Source: Cacajao melanocephalus | Taxonomy: Eukaryota > Chordata > Mammalia > Primates > Pitheciidae | Reading direction: 5' to 3' | Assembly: GCA_963573385.1 (NCBI GenBank) | Contig: CAUYLG010033123.1 | Span: 62,001-126,000 of the forward strand | DNA length: 64,000 bases | Part shown: in pieces, positions 53,909-64,000 of the stretch | How the letters are laid out: every line of letters starts with the position of its first letter | Numbering within the stretch: the stretch's first letter is position 1 | Notes under the pieces: generated by a model | Database searches by the model: none | Told to the model about the DNA's origin: nothing | Seen by the model: only the letters and a program-made list of their open reading frames with translations | Made by a program: the position numbers and the translations under genes

Positions 53909-54198
53909 GGTCGGCTAGGGTGGTTTACGCCTGGTAATCCCAGCACTCTGGGAGGCTGAAGTGGGCAAATCTTCTGAGGTCGGGAGTGTGAGACCAGCCT
54001 GGCGAATATGGTGAAACTCCGTCTCTAAAAAATACAAAAAAATTAGCTGGGCATGGTGGCGCACACGTGTAGTCCCAGCTACTCGAGAGGTTAAGGCAGA
54101 AGAATCACTTGAACCCAGGAGGCAGAGGTTTCAGTGAGCCAGGATTGAACCACTGCACTCCAGCCTGGGCAATACTGTGAGACTCCATCTCAAAAATA
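53909..54198 (+). mobile_element. Alu in the Tigger element
   Basis: Sense Alu with an extra G in the CCTGGTAATCCC box, from GGTCGGCTAGGGTGG. Confidence 0.92.
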
Positions 54199-54219
54199 TT
54201 TTTTTATTTTTAACTTTTA

Positions 54220-54574
<355 letters not shown>

Positions 54575-55249
54575 TTATGATAGTAAATGATAAAGCAGAT
54601 TACATATATTTTATGCATTCATGGCATTCCTTTTAATTTTCTCAATATTTCTAGGTTATGTGGCTCATCTGTGAGTTTTTTTCAAATTGTCACAAATCTC
54701 CAAAAATTCCAATATATTTATTTTAAGCATCTGCATATAAATAAACCTACACAGTTTAACCCATATTGTTCAAGGGTCAACTATACATACAATACACGCA
54801 CACTCATATTCATACACGAGTATACACGCATACATACAGATACACGTGAAATATAGATATTTCAATATTTGTCTAGAATCATGAGTTCATTCATACTCAT
54901 ACCTCCTCTTCTAGGCCAACAATACAGAGTTCTTCCTAGCTTCTCTCATTTCTTCAACGGTGAGAACTCAAGATCCTACCTTAAATGTTTACCCATTTGC
55001 CCAATTTTACAAGACACAAAAGTAGTTTCAGAATTGCCATGTGCCTACCATTGTGAAGTAGAGCTTCTGATTTGCTTACAGTGTTTTGTCCTTAAACTGA
55101 GGGTTTACAAAGTACTCTATTCCTTGGGTTAATTATTTCGTTTTCCACTTCATCTGAATTATGTTACTCATGTAAACCAGGTTCCTTTGTTTTTGCTGGT
55201 ATTGAATAGGGTTCCCCCGCCTTGTCTTTGTTGATTTAATTTTACTTTC

Positions 55250-56260
<1,011 letters not shown>

Positions 56261-56282
56261 AAGTGTTCTCTCCGTGTGTCTT

Positions 56283-56608
56283 AGCTTAGGCTGACTGAAA
56301 TGCCAAAGACAAGATGGCTTAAACAAGAGGAATTTCTTCCCTCACATTTCTGTAGGCTGGGAAGGCCAGGGTCAGCGTGTTGGCCAGTTCAGTTCCTGGT
56401 AAGAGCTGCCTTCATGGCTTACCTTCTTACCGTGTCCTCACATGGACAAGAGAGACCCTGGCATCTCTTCATTTTCTTATAAGGGCACCAACCCTCCTGG
56501 ATTAGGACCCCACCATTGGATTAAAAGGTAACTGTATTTACCTCTTCGCAGGCCCTATCTTCAAGTTCAGCAGATTCAGAGTTAGGGTAGGAATTCAGCC
56601 CATAACAT
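56283..56608 (-). mobile_element. MLT1-like LTR
   Basis: GATGGCTTAAACAAGAGGAATTTCTTCCCTCACA, ACCGTGTCCTCACATGGACAAGAGA and TTATAAGGGCACCAA: antisense LTR. Confidence 0.72.
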
Positions 56609-57220
56609 GCTGGTTGTCATTTTCTTTTGACTTTGCTTATAGAGTCTTTTTCACTGCAAAGGTTTTATACATTCTAGATCTAATTTAATTATTAATCCTT
56701 TCTTTTGTTGAATTTGAGTCTGGTTAGATGTTTCCTTATCCCCAGGGTACAGATGAACTTACTGTTTTTTTTCTCAATGCTCATAAATACATTTTTCCTT
56801 TAGACCTCTGATCTGTTTGGCATTTAGTTTTATGGAGGGCATGGTATATTTTATCTTTTTCTAAATAGTTACTCATTTATCCTAGTACTACGTATTAAAA
56901 CGTCTTTGTCACAGTGATTTGTAGTGCCACCTTTGTCATATGCTAAAATTTCTTGTGTCCTTGGGCCTATAGTCTGTTCCACTGTCTGTCTGTCTCTCTA
57001 CTCATGAGTCAGTGCCGCCCTGGTATAAGTGCGGAGGATTTAGAGCAGGCTTTAGTATCTGGTAGCTCTTCTCGTGGCTCTTCTGTATCAGAATTTTTCA
57101 TAGCCATTCTTGCATTTTATACTTTTAGATTTTAAAACAATTGTTTTTATTCTTAAATAACAAGAAGTTTTTATTTTTTTGTTATATTTAAATAATAAAA
57201 TTATATTTTAAAATTAACAT

Positions 57221-57517
57221 TTATTTATTTAGTTGAGACAGAGTCTCACTCTGTCTCCTAGGCTGGAGTGCAGCGGCACAATCTAGGCTCACTACCACCT
57301 CCGCCTCCCGGGTTCTAAGTGATTCTCCTGCCTCAGCCTCCCAAGTAGCTGGGATTACAGGCACCCACCACCATGCCTGGCTAATTGTTATATATTTAGT
57401 AGAGGCTGGGCCTCCCCGTGTTGGCCAGGCTGGTCTCGAACTCCTGATCTCAGGTGATCTGCCCACCTCAGGCTCCCAAAGTGCAGAGATTATAGGCGTG
57501 AGCCACCATGCGTGGCC
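57221..57517 (-). mobile_element. Alu
   Basis: Antisense Alu from (TTTA)n tail to GAGCCACCATGCGTGGCC. Confidence 0.94.
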
Positions 57518-57524
57518 AATAGAT

Positions 57525-58010
57525 TTATTTTTTAGAGCAGTTTTAGGTTTACAGAAAAGTTAGGAACTTACAGAGTTCCCATTATACTTTCTCTGCCCCA
57601 ACCCTTCCCAAACACATTTTCCCTTATTGTTAACATCTCGTAATTAGCGTACAAGAGGTACATTTGTTACAATTGATGAGCCAATGTGGATAATATTTTT
57701 ATTAAGTCCATACTTTATATAAGGATTCACAATTCAGTGGATTTTGATCTGTACATGTCATGTGTTAAACATGATAGTGACATACAGAAGAGTGTCACCC
57801 CTCTAAAAGTTCTCTGCGCTCTGCTTCTCATCCTTCCCTGAGCCTCAGGCAACCACCGATCTTTACCGTGCCTCTGTCAGTTTGCCTGTTCCAGAATATC
57901 ACGTAGTTGGAATCATGCAGTGTGTGGCCTTTTCAGACTGGCTTCTTCCCCTTAGCGGTGTGCATCTAAGGTTCTTCTATGTGCATTTTAATTTTTTCCT
58001 GTGAATTTTT
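57525..58010 (-). mobile_element. L1M 3'UTR fragment
   Basis: TTTAGAGCAGTTTTAGGTTTACAGAAAAGTTAGG, GGTACATTTGTTACAATTGATGAGCCAA and AGAATATCACGTAGTTGGAATCATGCAGT: antisense L1M. Confidence 0.85.
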
Positions 58011-58759
58011 ACTGACTTATCTAACAAAAGCTTGTTGATGTTTTTGTTGGGATAATGTTAAATATTTAAGTGAGCTGAGAGAGAGCTGATGTCTCGATGA
58101 TGCTGAACTCTTTCCAAGAAAAGGGAATTTTTTATTTGTTGAGTCATTTTGAGCCTTTTAGGAGTGTGTGAAGTTTTCTTCATATAGGTGTTGTACATTT
58201 CTTGTTCAGTTTATTTCTTGTTAGTTTTTTTTCTCTTCTCTTGCTATTATAATTGAGGATTCCCCTTCCTTCCATTCTGTCTTCCAACTGGTCACTGTTT
58301 GTATCTATGAAAGCTGTGGATTTGAGCTTGAGAGCTTGATTCTTGCAGGTCTGCAGAGCAGCATGAAGCAGGTGGAAGACTGGGTTCTGGGCCAGCTTTG
58401 CCCCAACTGCCCAGGAAGCCTTGAACCTGTGACACCTCTCCTCTACCTCCCACCCTAGTTTTCTTTCTTCCAGAATAAGGGGCTGGATTGAATATATACC
58501 ATTTCCCAGAATGTGATTCCAGCAGAAACAAAACAAAACAAAATCAGTGGGTGATTTGTGTTTTTACCTCTTTGTCTTCCTTTTGATTGTAAAAACCGAA
58601 TGCTCCTTTCCTGCTGCAGCCTGTAGAGCTGGGCTGCATGTACCCAGCCTCCCTACATGCCCTGACCTTGTCAAACTCAACCTTTACATAAATGGAAAAT
58701 GTCTCCAGCCTGTCTGCAGGAACAGAACGGGCAAGGACTAGCTTGTTTGTATGCCTGCT

Positions 58760-59230
58760 CATCCATTTATTTAATTGTTTATTCATTTGTTCATGGATTC
58801 CGTCAGGCATTTGTCAGATGCTTCCAATGTGCCATTCAAGGGGGGAGGTGCAGCACACTGACTTTGAACTCTATGCCTGTAGGCTAGTACGATCTCGAAC
58901 GTGGGGAGTGCTGCAGGGTGCCCTGGGCGAGGGGGCTTAGTGATACCTGCCTTGGAGTTGGAGAAGGCTTCTTGGAGGAGGTGTCATTTGAGCCAAGACC
59001 TGAACATTCAGTAGGCGTTATCCAGGTGAGGAATGAAGGGAAATAGTTTTGGACAGAGGGAACAGTGTGCGCCAAGGTCCAGAGTGGGGAAAGGGCTCCA
59101 TCTGTTGAGCAAACTGAGAGATGGCAAGTATGGTTGGATTGGAAAAAATCTGGTGCGGGAGGGAGGTGTGAGATGGTTTGGGAGATTTTAAAGGAGGGTG
59201 TGACAAGATCAGGTTTGCAGTTTAAATAAA
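58760..59230 (-). mobile_element. L2 LINE fragment
   Basis: GAAGGCTTCTTGGAGGAGGTGTCATTTGAGCCAAGACCTGAA and GGACAGAGGGAACAGTGTGCGCCAAGG: antisense L2, among the better preserved in the window. Confidence 0.8.
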
Positions 59231-59684
59231 TCTGTCTTCTGCATAAGGAAAGTATTGGGCAGGGTGGTAAGAGTGGCAGCAGAGAGGCCACTTAGGAGGC
59301 CATGGTCATGGTCCAGGGGAGAGACAAGACGGCTGGGATCCCAGTGGAGTGAGTGAAGATAGAGGGTCCTTTTGGAAGGGAAGGCAAAACCCACTGGGCT
59401 TGATGATGGAGCCAGTGGGTTTGGAATTTTAGGCCTGAGCAATGAGATGAGAAGCCCTGGAGAAGGCTTGGAGGAAAGAATAGGAGGTCAGGGGTTTGAT
59501 CTGGGGCTGTGTGTAGGCTTGTTCCAGATGGTAGCCATTAGTTATATGTGGTCATTGAAATGGAACTTGTGTGACTGGGAGAGTGAATTTTTAATTTTAT
59601 TATAATTTAAATTTAAATAATAGTTGCTAATCTCTTAGACAACCTAGTTATAGAACATTTCGGTTACTACAAGTCTGGGTCTCA

Positions 59685-59835
59685 GAATAGCAATTGGTTT
59701 GGCTTCAAAGCCTGCTCTGCTACTTGCTTGCTGGGTGTCCTTGGGCAAGTAACTTCACCTCTCTGAGCCTCACTGCTGTCATCTATGAAACTCGGAACCT
59801 TCCATGTCTCAGATGGTGCTTGTTAAGTTTAGAAC
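59685..59835 (+). repeat. MIR
   Basis: GTGTCCTTGGGCAAGTAACTTCACCTCTCTGAGCCTCA: sense MIR. Confidence 0.8.
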
Positions 59836-59959
59836 TAAACTATACAAGGTAGCTGGCCTAAGTGAGTCTCTTGGGGGTTGGTAGTTGTTACTCTTTCTGT
59901 GCTTGACCTCCGTGATTTCTCTAAGTTTACTTTGGAAGCCAGATTTTCCTGTGGGAAGA

Positions 59960-60110
59960 ACTTAGGTCTGGCCTCTCAGGCCTAGCTCTGACCTTGACTC
60001 AGAGCACGACCTTGGGCAAGTTCTTTCCCCTTTCTGGCCTCAGTTTTGGTTGATGGCTGGGTTAGAGCAGGCCTTCACTGAGGGCTGCCTGTGTTGTGAA
60101 TAAAGTAAGC
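59960..60110 (+). repeat. MIR fragment
   Basis: CACGACCTTGGGCAAGTTCTTTCCCCTTTCTGGCCTCAGTTT: sense MIR. Confidence 0.7.
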
Positions 60111-60959
60111 AGGTACTGACAACAGACCTGCCAGTGTCGGAAGAGGGAAAGGAAGGAAGCATGGGCCGTACTGGGAGTCAGCGTGCGTTAGGCTTGCCGG
60201 GTCCATCCACAGCATTTCTGGTTAGGCTGTCTGCCTTGTGAGAGCTCTAAACCAGAGGGGGTTGGGTGGAGAGCTCCCCCAGACCCAGCCCGTACCCTGA
60301 GCTTACTCCAAGAACCTTCTAAGCAATTATCTAGATCTTTTTATTTTCTTTTTCAAAATATGGACAAGGTTTACTGACTCCTGAACTGTTGGGAAAAGCT
60401 AACGTTGTCTCATTAAAACTGCATTGCTCACTTGTAATGAAAGAAAAAAAACCAGCCCATTAAAGTTTTATACCTGACATGGAAAACTATTAAAGATTCA
60501 TAATTGCAATAAAACTCCTTAATAGAATTTGAAATTTTCTCATGATAATGGTGCAATCAACAGGGTCCTCCCTTGAAGCCACAAGATCCATTGTAACACA
60601 GGCTTGGGATGGTACTGAAGGCAACTCTGAAATCGGCTTCTTTCGGGCCCTTCTCAGCGTGGCTGGTACAGGTGCACGCAGCCAGAGAGGATGGATTCCA
60701 GTCTCCCGGCTCAGCCCGGAATCGGGTTGTTGGCAGGCTTCTCTCCTAACAACTTCTGGCGAGGGAGCTTGCAGCTGCTGCCATACCGCCACAGGTTCTT
60801 CCTGCTAGTTCCCTTCATCGGGCATGAATACAGCACCTACTGAGTGCATGGCATAAAGCCCGGGGCTAGGAGGGGTAAGAAGTGGAGGAAGGGCAGGCTG
60901 GCCTTTCTTAAAGGAGAGGGTGGTATTGGTTCATGCAGGGACTTTGCTGGCTGGTGGAA

Positions 60960-61075
60960 TGAAGGCCAAATTCCAGCTGTTATGACTCTACTTCCTGTCC
61001 TCAGCTTCCTCATCTGTAAAACGGGGATAACAGTATGAGCTTCATGGGTGCGATCAACATGTGTGGGTCAGTGGA
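60960..61075 (+). repeat. MIR fragment
   Basis: CAGCTTCCTCATCTGTAAAACGGGGATAACAGTATGAGCTTCATGGG: sense MIR. Confidence 0.7.
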
Positions 61076-61194
61076 AGCCAGAGGCAAGGCCCTGGGGGAG
61101 GTAGGTGGAAAGGTAGGGAGTGGCACTGAGAGACGCCCTGGAGGTAGAATTGTGATCAAGGGGTGACTTCAGGGATAACCATGGCTTTCCAAAA

Positions 61195-61470
61195 ATGCAT
61201 TTATTGAGCACTTACTGTATGGTAGCTACTCATTTATGTGTTTCATACATGTTAATTCAGTAAATATTTGTTGAGCATCTACTATGTGCCAGACCCTGTT
61301 TTAAGTGCTGGGGATACACTGGGGAATGTACTAACTCATGTATGAGCCAGGTACTGATATCATCTCCATTTTCCACAGGAGGTAACTGAGGCACAGAGAA
61401 GTAAAGTCAATTACCCAAGGTCACACAGCAAGTAAGTGGCAGAGTATGGAATTAGACAGAGACTCCTGGG
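61195..61470 (-). repeat. MIR with duplicated 5' portion
   Basis: TTATTGAGCACTTACTGTATGG (61200) and TTGTTGAGCATCTACTATGTGCCAGACC (61268) both precede one core (CAGGAGGTAACTGAGGCACAGAGAAG), so two antisense MIRs overlap or were joined. Confidence 0.75.
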
Positions 61471-62114
61471 TCTGTGCTCAGAAACACAGAAGATGGCCAC
61501 TGGTGTACTTTGTACAACAAACTAGCTGTTAGTGGTCTTGTTCCCATTTTGGGAAGGAAGGTTCAGAACGATAAAATAATCTTCCTCAGGTCTTTTAGAA
61601 AGTAAGAGGGGGCTGTTAACCAAGTGAGGTCTACTGAGTGTTTCTCCTGTTCCAAGGGCCTCCTCTCCTCCTGGGGCTCCTGTGCCTGCCCCAGACCTAA
61701 GGGAAGTGAGTTCTCTGCTTCCTGGTAGTTGACCAATTTCAGGGAAATCAGTATCCAGTCCTTATTGAAGCCCTGCTGTGTTCTTCTCAGAGCGTCTGAA
61801 CATGAGCCAGTCACTCAGTGGGCTGTGGATGATGGAGGAGTCTTTCCTCTGCCTTAAAATGAAGGGCATTCCGTGGTCCACCCTCCAATCCTCCATCAGT
61901 GGTGACAAATGGGATGACCATGGTGACAAATAAAATAAAGCGGCCTTTATTTGTTTATCCTTCTGTGTCCTCCCCATCAGTGCTGCGCAAGCAAGCTGAG
62001 CAATATTAGCCACTCGATCACACTTGGCACACCTGCCCCTCCTGTCTCCAGCACGTGCTGTCCCAGGGAGCCCAGGTGGAGGGATGTGAGTGTTTCCACA
62101 GTTAGCTGCGGGGC

Positions 62115-62215
62115 CTGGGCTTTGCCATTGCCTCACTTTATGGCCCGAGACACATGCCTGTCCTTTCTGGACCTCAGTCTCTGCATCTGTAAGAGACGCC
62201 TTGGAAGGGCCTGAT
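62115..62215 (+). repeat. MIR fragment
   Basis: TTTCTGGACCTCAGTCTCTGCATCTGTAAGA: sense MIR. Confidence 0.5.
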
Positions 62216-62340
62216 GGACACAACATCTTTACCTCTATTTTCTGCTTTCTTTTCCTGTACCGTCTAACTCTGAGTTGGCTTCAGTGGATATGAAAAAGCC
62301 CCATTGCAATGAATAAACAAACAGAGCTCTTAGTTCTCTT

Positions 62341-62637
62341 ACACATTTTTTATTTTTTTTGAGACAGAGTCTTGCTCTGTCACCAGGCTAGAGTACAGTG
62401 GTGCGATCTGGCTCACTGCAACCTCTGCCTCCCAGGTTCAAGCGATTCTTCTGCCTCCGCCTCCCAAGTAGCTGGGACTACAGGCACACGCCACCACGCC
62501 GAGCTAATTTTTGTATTTTTAGTAGAGACGGGGTTTTGCCATTTTGGCCAGATGGTCTCTATCTCTTGACCTCGTGATCCGCCCACCTCAGCCTCCCAAA
62601 GTGCTGGGATTACAGGTGTGAGCCACCGTGCACAGCC
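62341..62637 (-). mobile_element. Alu (AluY/S-like) with 17-bp TSD
   Basis: Antisense Alu flanked by GAGCTCTTAGTTCTCTT (62324-62340) and GAGCTCTTAGTTTTCTT (from 62638). Confidence 0.95.
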
Positions 62638-62864
62638 GAGCTCTTAGTTTTCTTTGGAAAAGAGTAAAACTAAGACCTTTAAACATGTTGCCTCCAAATT
62701 CACATCACACAAACCGAAGGGAAAGGGGAAGCAAACAGAAGTGAGACTAAAAGGGGAGGAAGGCCAGGTCCCCCTATTGGTTCATCATTCACTAAGCATC
62801 TCCCACATGCCAGAGCTGTGCTGAGATGAAGGTGGCATAGGGTAATAGGAAGATGAGAAGGTTG

Positions 62865-62960
62865 GGCTCAAAGGCTGGTTCATTTATTTACTTCCTGTAT
62901 GGCCAGTGACCTTGAGCAAGTCACTCAGCATCTCTGAACCTGTGTCCTCCGTTTGGAAGA
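62865..62960 (+). repeat. MIR fragment
   Basis: CAGTGACCTTGAGCAAGTCACTCAGCATCTCTGAACC: sense MIR. Confidence 0.65.
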
Positions 62961-63049
62961 GAAGCACATGAGAAGCTATGCAAAGCCTCACGTGTCTCAG
63001 GCTCCACGCAGGGTGGTCCCATTGGATTCTCACAGCTACCTGGGAGCTG

Positions 63050-63160
63050 TTGGTAGAATCATGCCCATCTTACAGATGAGAAAACTGAGGCTCAGGTTGC
63101 ACTTGAGAGCTGTGCATGTAGGGCCACTCAGCTACTACGTCGTGGTTGCCTGGCCTTAAA
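63050..63160 (-). repeat. MIR fragment
   Basis: CATGCCCATCTTACAGATGAGAAAACTGAGGCTCAGG: antisense MIR. Confidence 0.65.
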
Positions 63161-63879
63161 ACTAGAGGCTGTAGTATAGGGATGGGACTCCACACTCCAC
63201 TGGCCACATGGGGTGACACTAGGACACTAGCAGCAGGAAAGACGCCAGACTTGGTTGAAAGTGATTTGTGGACTCTAAATCACAGTGAGCATGTAGACAA
63301 CTGCTCTGACGGCGCTCCTAGACCTGGGGAAGCTTTCCAGCAAGTAGAAGGAAAGGAAGAGGGCTGGACACGGAAAAATGGGAGTCACTCAAAACCAACT
63401 CAGATGCTGCGGAGGGCCCCGTCGAGACCCTGAAGCCAATCCTGCCTAGCACTTTGGCTTGAACACAGGCCCTGGAGGAAGAAGAGACAGGAAAGGATTG
63501 AAAAGAGATTGGGAAGATGGGCTCACGTGCCCCCAGTAAGTCAGGGTTTCCCAAGCGTGACTCGCATTTCACAGCCTTTCCCCAGCCAGACTGCACAGGA
63601 ATCCACGCCGCCTTTTCAAATCTGGTCGGGATATATTTAACAGGCACGAGGACAGTGTGACTAGCGCAGCCAACCTGGGATTTCACGGATATTAACGCCT
63701 AGGATAAGGCTGAAGTAAGTGGGATGTTGGGTAATTCCCGGGACTCAGGTTGCGTAAGTGCCAGACACCAGACTCAGGGTGAGGGAAGTAACCTAAGTTT
63801 GGAAGCTACAACACTAAATCAGCCCCCATAAGAGCCACTAGCTTTAGAGGTGACTGATGGCTCCACCCCAGGGTGGCTG

Positions 63880-64000
63880 GATTTTCAGTAATAAAAATAC
63901 AGGATGCCCATTTAAATTTGAGTGCAGATAAACAATGAATACGTTTTTTAGTATATGTGTGCCCTATGCAATATTTGGGACATACATATATTTTTAAAGC
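63880..64000. mobile_element. Palindromic DNA-transposon-like element, cut by the window end
   Basis: AATACAGGATGCCCATTTAAATTTGAGTGCAGATAAACAATGAATA is followed by TTTTTTAGTATATGTGTGCCC and its approximate reverse complement GGGACATACATATATTTTTAAA. This fits a short palindromic non-autonomous element (MER53-like from memory). Confidence 0.6.

Overview
The window is primate nuclear DNA, human or a close relative. It is dense in Alu elements on both strands and also carries MIR, L2, old L1, ERVL-MaLR LTRs and Tigger-type transposons. Coding sequence appears only as short exons with GT-AG boundaries. Species cannot be fixed from the sequence alone.

Two exons of one plus-strand gene are recognisable. 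15127-15345 and 27682-27807 encode consecutive parts of whirlin (WHRN), the PDZ scaffold of hair-cell stereocilia and the photoreceptor periciliary region. The first exon carries the last strand of PDZ1 and the linker to PDZ2. The second carries the first half of PDZ2 and stops at a site where PDZ genes are often split. Both are phase 0 at each end and join in frame. I did not find the preceding PDZ1 exon or the exon completing PDZ2. The window is therefore the 3' part of one intron (1-15126), a complete 12,336-bp intron (15346-27681), and the 5' 36 kb of the next intron (27808-64000).

Intron layout. 1-15126: antisense Alus, a SERF2 retrocopy with a 19-bp target duplication and an open 59-codon frame, and a ~55-bp minisatellite at 11.8-12.2 kb. 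15346-27681: Alus, L2/MIR, an L1 scrap, and a 19-bp minisatellite (13 units of identical length) ending 466 bp upstream of the second exon. 27808-64000: a full-length 7SL RNA retrocopy, a rearranged MLT1/MIR duplication (29.4-30.2 kb), a ~180-bp local direct duplication (31.0 and 32.0 kb), an L1 ORF2 relic (36.3-38.25 kb), several solo LTRs, a Tigger2-like element split by two Alus (53.1-54.8 kb), a (GT)20 microsatellite, and the start of a palindromic element at the right edge.

I see no operon, CRISPR array, bacterial-type gene or new multi-gene system. The items most worth a second look are the retrocopy that stays open through two compensating frameshifts, the two minisatellites, and the local duplications. 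Family names for repeats and parent genes come from memory of consensus sequences, not from a search.
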